Shown here piece by piece: positions 1 to 12,200 of a DNA stretch of 64,000 nt. The notes beneath the pieces were generated by a model, which searched no databases, was not told the origin of the DNA, and saw nothing but the letters and a program-made list of their open reading frames with translations. The stretch is from Onchocerca lupi (taxonomy: Eukaryota; Nematoda; Chromadorea; Rhabditida; Onchocercidae). Location: positions 43,854-107,853 of the forward strand of contig JAOVVO010000235.1 of NCBI GenBank assembly GCA_028564675.1, read 5' to 3'. Position numbers and translations under genes: made by a program. Each line of letters starts with the position of its first letter. The stretch's first letter is position 1.

Positions 1-627
1 ATTTAATGGCCAAAAAAAAAAAATATGAAATATTGTTCAACAAGCGCTTTTATCTTTATTTCAAATTAAATAAAATGATCGATATTTTAGAATATTCCCG
101 CATTCTATTTGTACTTTGTTGCTCAAAATTAATCTTAGTTTATAGTTCGAAATATAAATAAATGCAATTTTTTTTAAAAAACTGAAATAAGTAATCTCGG
201 CAAATTTTCTGATAAAAATTGGTGTTGAATTTATAATTAAGCGTTCGCTTAATTTTTCTCTTAAAATTTTTTGAAATTCAACAAAAAATACAAGTGAAAA
301 AAGCAATTTTGAAAAAGTCTTTCTGAAAAAAAAAAAGAAAAAACGCAGTAAGCTTGTAAATTTACGATTTGCAATTAACTATTTGCTCATTTCTCGATCA
401 GTCTGAGTCAAATGATAGCAATATTTCATTTTTTTTTTTTTTGTTATGTAATTCAATAATTTAAATTAAAGTGGAAAGAGAAGGGCTGGGAAGGAAAAGG
501 TAAAAAGAGACAAATCCTGTGGCCAAGGAAGAAACGGTAGAATTATAATATTATAAATGATAAAAATACTAAAGAAATGAAGTAAGCTAAGAGAAATTTC
601 CGCTCTACTAATTTCATAAAAAACGAT
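1..627. other. AT-rich flank, no gene seen
   Basis: AT-rich sequence with several A and T runs. The only long frame (61-306, minus) is low-complexity and resembles no family I know. It probably lies in an intron of the minus-strand alanine-rich gene whose exons are at 656-888 and 1240-1413. Confidence 0.5.
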
Positions 628-655
628 TTAAAAATGATGAAAGTCAAAAACTAAC

Positions 656-1413
656 TGTGATAAGCCAAAATGATTTGGGCCATAAAAAAATGGATTTGGT
701 TGCGATGCCGCTACCGCAGCTGCTGCCGCTGCTGTTGCAGGACTTCCAAATGCTGCCGTTGAATCGCCATTGAAACATTGTACGGCAGCCATTGATGATA
801 ACGGATTGTGATTAGTAGCTGCTGCAGCTGCGGCTGCGGCTGCCGCCGCAACTTCAACAGCTCCGCCAGATTTCATGCTGTTTGCATGCTAAAATAAATA
901 ATATTTATGAAAATTATAAATTTAAATACGTTAGCCGTTTAAATATCAAATGCTCAAAAGTTGCAATTAACCTCGTCCAAATATTCAATTGTAAGTATGA
1001 AAGTAAAAAATATATTTATATGTATGTGTGTGTGTGTGTGTATTTTAATGACAAAAATTATATTTTATGATTAATTTATGATCCCACCTATGACCTTATG
1101 GATATTGGTATTTGGATTAATTTATGACCTTATGAAAGTTGGCTAATTGAATTTCAAGCCGTCATTTTATGAATTCATTCATTTATTTGATTTAATCAAT
1201 TCTGATTAAAATTGTTTTTAGCATAAATAGCAAAATGACCTCACAACTGGTCAGCAGCGGTGTGAAAGAGGAAAAAGTTGGTGACGAGAAGGCTGATCCA
1301 TGTGCTGAAGATGATGATGATTGTTGAGATGATGGAATCGGCAAATAATTAATACCGCTAACAGGAAACGGTGGAACTGAACCATATTCCAATGAAATGC
1401 TACCAACTTCCAT
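656..1413 (-). CDS. Alanine-rich protein, 5' part only, runs off the left edge
   Basis: Two joined exons on the minus strand. Exon 1 is 1413-1240, starting at ATG 1413 and ending GAG|GTCATT. Exon 2 starts at 888 after a TATTTTAG acceptor and ends either at a GTTAGT donor (last base 656) or at an in-frame stop at 628-630. Phase is preserved across the join. Exon 1 encodes a Ser/Pro-rich stretch with a run of five Ser. Exon 2 encodes two alanine runs (11 and 6 Ala) separated by a mixed segment, then an aromatic-rich piece beginning NPFFYGPNHF. The Ala runs use mixed GCN codons, so they are not a simple triplet expansion. Low-complexity Ala/Ser/Pro segments like this often flank DNA-binding domains of animal transcription factors, but no such domain is visible here. 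Function unknown. The start is uncertain because the frame stays open upstream to about 1433. Confidence 0.5.
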
Positions 1414-1433
1414 AATAATATCGGTTACCGTAC

Positions 1434-4400
1434 CCTCAGTACAGTAATCAATTCAGATCAAAAAAGTTTCTTAATAGAATGCGTCAATTCAATGTTTGTT
1501 ACTGTAATACCATAATAACTGATATCGATTTTAACAAATGTAGAAATGATTCCTGAAAAATATACAAAAATATTGGGATGACGGAAAAGAGAAAGAAAAA
1601 ATTAGCGCAATATAGCAATGTTTGATTAATTTAAATTTATTAGTATGAATTAAAATTTTTTCAATTAATTGATCTTTTCATGAAATTATTAGGAAAAGAA
1701 AATTAGAGCAATGACTATCAACATAAGAATTGTTTAAATTTATCAAAAATTTCTCAATTAATTGATTATTCCATATAAAATTATTACATATTTCAGAAAA
1801 CAAAAAAATTTGAAATGTCAGCTTAAATGTTTAAAAAATTTAATGATTATGAAGAAGTAATTTTTTCCATCATACAAATTTATTATTTTCTATTCTAATC
1901 GTTAACACTGATAACTATCAATAATCATAAATAATCTTAAAAGAATTTTAGTTCGCATAAAATGACAACTTTTACAGAACTTTTGTCATTTTATACGAAC
2001 TCAGAATCATTTCATTTCTTTTCAAATTTAAATTTTCACCTTGAACAAGCTATATCTACAGTAGTATATCAAAGAACTAGTTTTTTTTTTTTTTTTTTCT
2101 CAAAATTTTTACATAAAAATTGATCTTATTGCATCGAACATTAAGGCTTTTATGAGCAAATGTTGAATGATCTGATTTCGATGGTTTTAAATAATAGAAA
2201 AAGAAACGAAAAACTTTTTCAAAAAAAAAAAAAAAAACTTTTCTTCTTTCTTTTCATTTGTTCTGATCAAAATAATTTCAAAGAAACATAATTTAGGAAT
2301 ATTGTAAACTAATATTTTGGAGCATGAAAAAGCATAAAATTTTGGCTGTCTTTTTCATTTTGATATAAATTTTTCTTCTTTTTTTTGTTTTTTTTTTTTT
2401 TTTTGCGATTAAAAAATAGCTTTCTGCATAAATTGACTTTGAAATCACTCCTTTAAATGATTTTTCTCATTCGTTATTCATCTCAAGTTTGGCTAACTAG
2501 GCCAATAGATAAAAGTCATAAATTTCTTTCCTTTCTTTTGTTTCTCTTAAATAAGCAGCAATTGCTATGATTGAAATATAAATATGCAAATTAGGAGAAA
2601 AGGACTGGAACTGGAAAAGATGATTTCATCTGAATAGAATAAATAATACTGTTCAAGCTAGTAGAAATTGGCCAGGAATATCGTTTCCTAAAAATAGCCT
2701 CAAATATTTACCCTTAAAATAGTCCATAAAAGAAAATCTATTATAATATTAATAAAATAATTCAATTAGACTAAACTTAATTAATTGAAAAATGCGCATA
2801 TATGAATATGCAAATGAGATTTTATTGATTAAAATTTGAAAAATATTTCTCACATTGTATAATAAATGTTAAGAATATTTCGATGGGAAAAACATGAAAG
2901 AACAACAATATTTTCTCTGCTATTGTTGCTATTGCTGTAAAGGTGAAAAAAGAAAAGATGAAAATGTTGAATTTTTAAAAACAGAAAAAAAGAAAAATGA
3001 AAAAAAAAGAAAAAAAGCACATTTTTGATCTTTTTAAAAATCAATTTTTGAAATCATTTAGAAAACAAATAGAATATTTCGGAAAAAAAAATGAAAAAAG
3101 GAGAATCATACTGAAAAAGCATATGAAGAATGTAGGAAAAAATCGAATACGGAATAAAAGATTGAAAAAAAGAAAGGTAAAGATTGGAAAATATTGGAAT
3201 TAGATAAGTGAAGCAATAATTGTGATATAGAGAATTGAAAAATTTTTTGATAAATTTGGGATTATCAGTAAATTGCAAATTTTTTCAGAAATGATAGTAT
3301 GAAAATATTGGAAGAAATAATTGAATAAATAAAGTAATAAAATGAAGAAAAGAAGGGAAAAAGTTGATTTTACAGAGAGATAAATCGATGTTAGCAATAA
3401 TCAAAAGGAATAATTTTTTGAAGATGCATTCTGGCAAGAGAAGAAATATAATTTTTTTTTTTTTTTTTTTTTTTTCACCTTCAAAAGGAAACTTTTTAAT
3501 TCGTTCATTTTGCAAGCGATCGATTCATTCAGACATTTATTTGATCGGTAAATGAATGGAGAAGAAATTATCATTTATTTGATAGACTGTTCAATAAATG
3601 AATTTTTTTTTTAAACTCAAATAATATATTTATCTATAAAAATGCATAATGTAACCATGTTCTTTTCGTTTTTTTCGTTTTTTTATGAAAAAAAGGTGGA
3701 AAGAAAGATAAAGTACAATAGCATAAAATAAAAAGAATAGAAATAATATTTCAAAAGTAAAAAAAAGAAATTAAATTTCGTCGATCAGAGAAATATTTGA
3801 GAAAAAAATTGAAAATTTATTTGATTAATTTGCTTCCTTCTCTTTTCTCCTTAATATTCAATTACATATCAATAGAAAACTAATGATACTAAAATAATAT
3901 GGTAATGATTGCATGTCAAAATATAATCTTCATGAATAGATAGATATTTGTCTAAGTATATGATAAAGGTTGTAATTTATTTGAAGAAATGGATGATAAT
4001 TTCATGCAAACTATGGCAAAAGTAAAATTTCGATGATAAAAAAAAAAAAAAAAAAGACAATCATTTTAATAGAATGAATAATAAATGATTAAAAATTCTT
4101 TTTTAAAAGGAAAAAAAAGAAGTTTACATGGAAAAGTTACATAAAATCGATAAGTTTTATGAAATTTCTTGGAAATTTTATCGGTAACAGCAATTAAATT
4201 CCTTTTTTCTATATTCATTTTTTATCAATTTGAATTAATTTTATTCCACTAAAGAACTAATATATTTTGGAATAGCTAAAATTTAACAGTTATTGTTAAT
4301 ATGGATTGATACATACGTACGTAAGTATATACACGTAGAACACACGTACGTACGTATTCACACAAACATATATAATCATACATCTACAAAACGGCAACAG

Positions 4401-5664
4401 TTACGCTAATACGCAACACGAATTGTAACACTGTGATTTTTTAGTAATTGCCAAAAATGACAGACAAATCGCAGAAATTGACTTTTAATTTTTCTGTCTC
4501 ACAAGAATTACCGTACTCTAAAATGTTATCACTTGTGATTACGGTGTAAAAGAAAAGATAGCAGAGAGTTACATTTTACAAATAAAGAAATATGAGAAAT
4601 GCAAAATTAAAATCGAAAATTTGGAATAATGATCAGCCTGTATTATCATACCTTTAAAATATTCGTAAGGCCAACTATATTCATTCCTTGAAATCAATCA
4701 TGTGAAATTAGATTAATCACGTAAAATCCGATCAATCACGTAAAGATCAAATTTTACGTCAACTATTGCAACTTTCTTTTATAAGAAAATGAAAAATTGA
4801 AAAGTTATGCTTTGATTGAAATTGTCATTTGAGTGTAAATACATATTCACATACAATTATCTTTAATGAGGCCATTTCATGTCTTCCGATGATTTTTTAA
4901 TGTGACATTATTCAGTAAAAATGACATTAAACATGATTGTACAATTGAATAACTTTTAAGGATTTTTTCTCAAAAAAATTAGCAAATTACACGTACGAGT
5001 GAAATGAGTTTTATTTTCAGACACATTTTAAACTTTTAAAATGCTCAAAAAAATTAGTCCTAGGTTTTAATTTAGCAAATTTTTCAATTGAATTCTTTAG
5101 AGTTAATCATTTTTTTAATCATCGAAAAGAAGAATTAGAAATTTGAAGTTAAAAGGAAGAAATAGGTCTGTCAAGATAATTTAATTTTAAAAGTCTGGAA
5201 AAAAAAAAAAAGAATTATTAATCAGAGAAAAGGGCGGAAAGAAAAAACGAAAAAAAAAAAAAACAAAAATTATGTTGATTTCATGCCTTCTTTCGCTGAA
5301 TTTCAATGTGAGCTCGAAATATATGTCTCCATTTGTCACCTCAATGTCTCTAATGTCTCCTTTTTGAGTTAAACTTTTAGAAGAGAAATTTCTCAGAAAA
5401 GAAAGGGAGAGAGAGAGAGAGAGAAAGAGAAAGAAAGATAAAATATGAAATTCTATGAGAAGAAAATGGAAAAAATTGATGTAAAAAAGTACAACAAAAC
5501 AGCATGAATTGTGACGTAGTTTTTCTAGTTTTTTTCTTCTTTTTTTTTTTGTCTCTTTTTTTTTGTTCTTTTTTTTTTTTTTTTTTTTTTGTCCATATTT
5601 CTCTCTAAATTCAGAACACCTCTGTAAACTGCTATACTTTATTTTAAAACTGCTTTGTATTCAG
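1434..5664. other. Non-coding, very AT-rich, hairpin and simple repeats
   Basis: No convincing exon on either strand. The frames around 2850-3555 are Lys/Phe-rich shadows of A and T runs. It holds poly-T/A tracts (about 2080, 2220, 2390, 3450, 5520-5590), an ACGTACGT cluster at 4313-4356, GA repeats at 5405-5430, copies of ATCACGTAAA near 4716-4745 and a hairpin at 1941-2010. Upstream exons of the WDFY3 gene are expected here or must be absent, but I could not identify any. Confidence 0.6.
1941..2010 (-). ncRNA. microRNA-precursor-like hairpin (candidate)
   Basis: Bases 1951-1968 pair with 1983-2000 (18 pairs, 17 Watson-Crick) around a 14-base loop. The single non-matching pair becomes a G-U wobble if the minus strand is transcribed. 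Pairing continues outward with a few mismatches to about 1941/2010, giving a stem of roughly 26 pairs. Size and shape suit a nematode pre-miRNA, but a decayed inverted-repeat element would look the same. No known miRNA seed was recognised. Confidence 0.3.
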
Positions 5665-8600
5665 GAACGAAGAAGCGGAAGAAGGCATTAAAAATATCTT
5701 ATTATTAATAATGAGTATGGCAACATGTGGTGTTACTGAATTGAAACCGAATTATACACCTGGATTGATTATACTTCCAACTTTTAATCTTCCAATTCCT
5801 TCAAATAATGGTCTTACATTGCGCAATATCGATGCGTTACATCTTCTTTTTCAAATTTTTATACAGGCAAAGTTCTTATAATTTAAAAATTTGTCTCATT
5901 CCTTTATCATTTGATGTTTAAAGATTTTCTCTTATTTTCAATAAATTGTTTTTCTAGAGAAAGTTTTTGCTTCCAGTGTAAAAATGGGCGAATATGTGAG
6001 GCAGTCGTTGATGCTATTCATAATATCTATGCTTCGGATGCCGTTAATTACTTTATTGCGGATAAAGAATGTCCGTTGTCTCAAATGATTGAACGTATGG
6101 GGCCAAAGTCCTCTCAAATACAGGTTTTTTCTTTATGAATGTCGTATCCTACTTTCGGAAATACTGATGAAATAGAAGTTTCAGATAAATAGTCCCTATT
6201 ATTAATTGACGTAGATGGTGTAACTGAGGATGCTCATCCTCATTTCACTGCAATATGTTGCAGTATACTTTAAAGACAATGAAAATCTTTTAATATATTC
6301 TTAACAAGTCAAAAATACCGTCGGTTTCACTGGAAGAGTGGAGTCTGCATGTTAGATTAGTTAGAGTGCTAGTTATGGTTTCGTTTCGAAAAGTAATTTT
6401 CAATGCATAAAATCCCAAACTGTTATTTCCAGTGAATTATAATATATGGTTGGTTCGTAAATCAGGCTGAAATTTTCTCTATTACTACTTATTTTTGTTG
6501 AAATTCAATTTTTTTAGCAGAAAGTTATGGAACTTGTTGAGTATGTCGTGTTGCATTTGAGTCATATTCCATGCAAAGAACTTACTGCGTTAAGTGTTCT
6601 CCTGAAAACAAAGATATCAGATAACAGTCTTGAATGCTGTGTACTTTTTCTACAGAGTGCTTTCAGGTAATTTTCCTTCATCATTTTTGAGTGAAATTAG
6701 CTGCCGATTATTTCCCAAGAATTCAAGAATAATTTTCCGTCTTTTTTCGTCCTTATTTCTGCTGCATATTCTCTTTGTTCAGAATATTATGTGCCAACTC
6801 GCTTCTAAAAGACGCTTTTCGTGAAGTCGGACTTGTTGAATCATTGACTTGGACAATGCTGCATTTCATATCGGCTAATAAAAGTAATATTTCATCTGTT
6901 CTGACAAATTTTGTAGGAAACAAGGAATTATGTAAGCATATGTCAAAAGTTGTTATTACTCTTACCTTTTTTCAGTTCGACCTCTGTCTGAAAGTGAAGG
7001 ACGAGTTGCTTTGTTGAGCACTGATATACTTTCTCTTCTTGTCAGCAACAATCTTGCTAACGCTTGTAAGTTATTGGTGTAATAATCATTTTTTCAATTT
7101 TTTAATAGAAGTATTGAAAAATTCCAAATTTAGGTGTATTCCGTGAGAATGCTGGTTCGAAAGCAATCATCGATCTTATTTGTAGCAACAGCGATGAGTG
7201 GAGAGCTTCTGCATTGCAGGTAATTTTATTTCATTGCGTATGACGCCAATTTTTGATTTTTGTCTTCTAGAACTCTTTCTTCCAGTTCATATTTTTTTTT
7301 TTTTTACTTAAATTGCAGCTTATGAAGCAGCTTCTGATATCCGGTCAAAGTGAAGAACAGCTCACAGCTCTGCTCCTTGTACTTTATACTCCGACACTTA
7401 ACAATATATCTTTGAAAGCAGTTTTGTTGAAAGTATGATTTGAGTAGTCAATTTCCACTAAAAATTTTTTTTAGAACTGAAATAAGTGAAGAATTCGGAA
7501 CCAGAAGTTTTTTATCCCTGATTTCCCTATTTCAGTCTCTTCTCTGTGCTTTACGTGAAAGTCATAAAGTGCGTTTAATGTTTCGACGTAGCGGTGGATA
7601 TTTGTGTCTGATGTCTCTTTTGATCAGTCTCGAGGGGAAGCTAAGTAGTAATGCGGAGGAAACAATTCCGGAAATATTGCTCACCGAAATTACCAACCTT
7701 CTGAGATTTACAGAAATTATTTTCAAAGTGTTGGCAATAAGCATGCGATATGAGCCATCCAACTCAAAATATTTTACCCATGAGGTGATTTGTTACTTTT
7801 AGTTTCTTCACATAATTTTCTAGCAAATTACACTAAGGTTTTTCCTTTTTTAACATTTTATCAGTATGAGATCAGTCAGTTTTTTGAATAAATTTAGGTG
7901 ACGTGGGATAATTTGTGTGTTGCTTTACGAGTCAGTGGAGCATTTATGAACGATAGTGGAAGAATCGATGCGGAGCATTCGATATGGCAAGTTGAACCAG
8001 CAGAAATTCAAAGCAAAGTTGAGGCATGTCACAAAGTGTTTGATTTCAATGAACTTTCCAATGCTAGGTTCGTATTTTAAACTTCAGTGAAGAAAGATTT
8101 AATTTTCTTTTTTTTCTGCGATAGGAATTGAAATATGAAAGATAATTTGTATTCCTTTATAGTTCCATGCTGCCGGACAAAATTCCGACATCAATCTTTA
8201 TTTCTTTGTCGATGGTACGGTTTTTGATCAGTTTGGCTCTTGACAGTTACGAAAAGTAAGTTATATCCAAATATATAGAAATTCTTGTTTTAAAAATGGA
8301 ATAAGTGGGAAATGACGAAATCCTATTTTTGATCCGATTTGATTTTATAGCATTTTCATTTCTGCTTTAATAAAAATTGTGACGTTTAGGCCTGAAGCAA
8401 TTTGGCCATCAACTTCGGGTCCAAAAGTTGGTGACCAGTGTGCATCTCTTGCATCTTGGACAGCAGGTACACTTGTCCATCCAGGTGCACTAATTTCTGT
8501 TTTACATCTTCTTCCCGCAATAGAGTCATCGATATTTGAGGTAAGATCTTGGTTACTTGATTAGGGCGCTGTCCATTTAACAAATAATTTTCAGTTTGAA

Positions 8601-9253
8601 TGTGAATTATAAATTTCAACCATAAACAAATATGATGGCCAGTAAGATGTATCATGTTTATCCTTTATCGAATTTCATAAACTTATGAAAACTTTACGAT
8701 GTTAAATTTAATATATAGAAATTAAGTCTAAGACTCAGTAACTATTGATTTCACTTTAGTGGACTGCAGCAGCTCAATATTACTGCACTCTTCTTATCAA
8801 GGCGCTTTTGCGACCGGAACGCAATCAGCAAATCATGTGCCAATCTAACATGGCACACAGCATCTTGAAAATTGGCGTTAATGTTTTCAAAAGCGAAAAA
8901 CATCTCATGCTTGCACCATTTTATTATGTTCTGGAGCGTCTTTCATCACATGCAATAACTCCATCCGATTTAAGGTTAATTTCATTCTTGTTGTTATTTC
9001 ATTTTTGTCACTAATACTCCAAATTATTATAGATTTCTGGAGTATCTTCAACTTTTTTTGCTTTGTTTTAGAATTAATATTAGAAGTCTATGCGATTGAA
9101 ATATAATTTTTATGAGGTATCGATTTCTGTGACATTTTTTGGCTGCAGATCCTTTTTGCGTCTTGATATGCCGCTTTGCTGTCGGAATTTGGATGAAACA
9201 GAGGGTGAAGAACCAGTGACAAATGATGAGGGTGGTCCTATTCCTATCGCGAG
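5665..9253 (+). other. wdfy-3: WDFY3 exons 1-13: N-terminal helical repeat region
   Basis: Predicted exons: 5665-5871, 5958-6123, 6518-6666, 6783-6931, 6976-7065, 7134-7219, 7319-7432, 7536-7784, 7898-8067, 8163-8255, 8390-8540, 8760-8974, 9149-9253. All joins are GT-AG and keep phase. Conserved stretches recognisable against human WDFY3 include HIPCKEL, KDAFREVGL and LRESHKVRLMFR. This part is mostly armadillo-like helices with no catalytic motifs. Introns are mostly 45-350 bases. In two places (end of exon 14 and exon 24) the donor is GTGAGT placed one base inside an apparent codon. Confidence 0.85.
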
Positions 9254-12200
9254 GTAAACCCTTCCTTAGTATGATTGAAGAACGAATTGCTATATGAAGT
9301 AAAAAATTAAAATTTCTAAAAATTTCCTTAACCACATTTATTTAAAATAAAATATGAGAAGTGAGTAACAGCTGTCAAGCCAATGCTATGGTCATTTTCA
9401 TATCTTTTTGTGTTGTGGCGTTAGGGTGAAAGCGTTGGTTTCAATGATGACACCACGTGATCATCGAATTGCTCAAAATCCGTCATTTGTGGAATTTGAT
9501 ATGGCACCTGAAGGTTTCGCATGTCTTGTAATTCCATCTCTAGCACCGCTTTCGACAGATTTTGGAATTGGACATGGTGAGCGGATATTTCCGCCTCTAA
9601 ATGGATTAACAATAATGATGTGAGTAATTATGTTTTCATTTTCTGAAAGTCTTGCATTATTTTTAAAATTTTTATTTGCTTATTCTACAAATCAGTTATT
9701 ATTAGTGCAATAAATCTGCAATTTTTTTCTGCTTCGAATTTCATAACACTCACTAAGGTTCTGTTCTGGATACAAATCTCACATTATTCTAGGTGGCTTT
9801 GTGTGGAACAATTCAGTGATAAGAGAATCGATCCGCATCCTATACGTTTACTCACAATTTATCGTTCATTTAATTCATCTAGAAAAGAAGATGGTTTAAA
9901 ACAGAATCCCTCACTTGTTTGCTTTTCTATGCAGGTAGTATTATTTCATCAACTATCTTTGGTTTTGCGATTTATTATTTAATCCCTAGCTCAGAATTAT
10001 AAAATCAAATCCAACTAATTCGAAGCTATTTTCTGCTTCTAACAAATTTACTATAGCTAAGTTCCATCGATCGTTCACTCTTGATTTGTACTGCCGAAAG
10101 CGAAACTGCGGGTAATGATCTTGAGAAGGAACGAAATATTGCGGATGAGAATCTTATTCGCATTGCTCTAGGAGACTCAGTATGCGTTGGACAGTGGAGT
10201 CATATTGCTGTGGTACTAACCAGATCTGTTCTTAAGCACAGCCAGGTAATTGGTTTAGCCGTTGCTCTGAGCAATTTTCGCTTCCTTGAAATTCTTACAG
10301 TTCATCTTCATCTTGCTTTTTAGCTTTATGTAGATTTCATTTTTATGAACTTTCTATTTCTATAGGCAGCCATTTACATTAATGGCCGGTTGGAAGGAGT
10401 TTACAAACTACATTATATCATCCAGAATGTTGGTGGTGGTGCGGCTCATTTATCTTATGCAAATGGCGTCCATGCGATTATCGGTACACCACCAGTCTAT
10501 CGATCACCAAGCAGGTAAGTATTTTCATTTAAATTACTAGTCAGCCATTCTAATTCTTAAAGTTCTTCGAGAAATAGGAGCTTTTTTGCTGACTGAGTTT
10601 TAAGATTCATTGAAATCTTTGGACTAACAATTTTGTTTTACAGGTTATGTTTCAAAATTGCCACTTTTGTGTTAATCGAAGAACCAGTGAGTGCAGAAAC
10701 AGTGATTCGAATATATGATTTGGAACCTCATTATATTGGGAACTTTCAAGTAGGTTTAAATGAAACAAAAATTGCAGCATTATGAGACCAACTTTTATAT
10801 TATTACATTACTAATTTATTGAATATTGTAGACGGTATCTGGAGATAATCCCCTTATTGCGGAGGAGCGAATTTGTTTATCTTTGTCGGCAGTGGCTAAT
10901 AAGGAAATGAGTGCTTCACAAATTGGTTCAATATATAGCAAAGCAGATAGCGCGTTCATTGCACGTTATGTATGTTTACATTGTGCTATTCAAAAAATAA
11001 TATATTATGAATATTATTAATATGTTGAAGCTGATTTATGTTCTTTTCAAAAAGAACTCGTTTACTCATATGTTTTTTAGGTTGGTGTTTCAATTCATGA
11101 TCGGAGCACGCCATTACGGATTCTTCTCAATACGGTTACCCACGTACCAGGACCAGCACGATCCTTCGGAGCAGTACTTCTTGGATACCTTGGTATGCCT
11201 TTCCTCTCCTTTTTCGGGATTATACATTCATATGAATATATTTTGGAACAAGAAAACGGATTAGTTCGATATCATCGCTAATTTGTATGCATCTTTGTTT
11301 TTCAGGAATGCGGTTGTTTACACCATGTCCAGTAACTCGACTTTTGGACTGCGTGGGAGGTATTTCTTGTTTGTTTGGTCTCGTAGCAATGGCAACAACG
11401 TCCCAAGAGTTATATGCATCATTAAAAGCCTTGACGACTGCTGTAAAGACGGATAAAATTACATCGAAACACCTAATTAACACGAGATCTTATCAGGTAA
11501 ATCCTTTCTGCCCAGTATTTTCAATTTGGAATTACATATAAAGAAATCTCAATGATTTAAAATTATTCGAATTTTTAGATCCTTGCGATGCTTCTGGAAG
11601 AAAAAACCGACTTTCTGAATTCACATGTTCTTCACTTAATTTTGTCATTAGTTGGCACATTGGATACCAGCAAAGACACTTCCGTTATTCCGAATCTTTC
11701 CGTTTTTGAAGATATGTTATGCGACTTGGATGTTTGGAAAAACGCTAGTCCCGACCTCAGCAGATTACTTTATGAACATTTCTATGAATTAATCACGGAG
11801 TAAGTTAAGATTTAGCTTGCCAAGGGCATTATTTTTTCAGAAGTATCCGATTTTCTTTTTACCCTGTTGTACATGAATAAGAAAGCAACGAACATTTCTT
11901 TCAGCCAGAATAGTAAAAACCTGAATATGGTGCGCCGTAGCTCACTTCCATCTCGTCTTCTTATCCGACTTTTTGATCATCCGAATCTTATTTTTGCTGT
12001 TAATGATATTGTTTTCAATCTTCTCGCTGCACTTTTGCAACCTCCTGCCGACAATTTATTGCTGCTAAAGTAATTTTCAAACCTTTAAGTAGCATGTTCT
12101 TGCATTTACATAAAAGAGAATATTAAGATCATTAAAAACTATCCATTTATTGGCAGCCGCTTCTGGTAAAAAGGGCAATATTTCAGGCTACTGAAATTTT

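Noticed and set aside
2850..3555. Overlapping Lys- and Phe-rich frames on both strands
   Set aside because: They mirror A and T homopolymers and have no family resemblance or splice context.
4456..4549. 30-codon frame beginning MTDKSQKLTF as a possible WDFY3 5' exon
   Set aside because: No similarity to the family N-terminus, and no acceptor/donor pair giving the needed phase.
5283..5370. 29-codon plus-strand frame just before wdfy-3
   Set aside because: Coding-like but without a usable donor or similarity to WDFY3.
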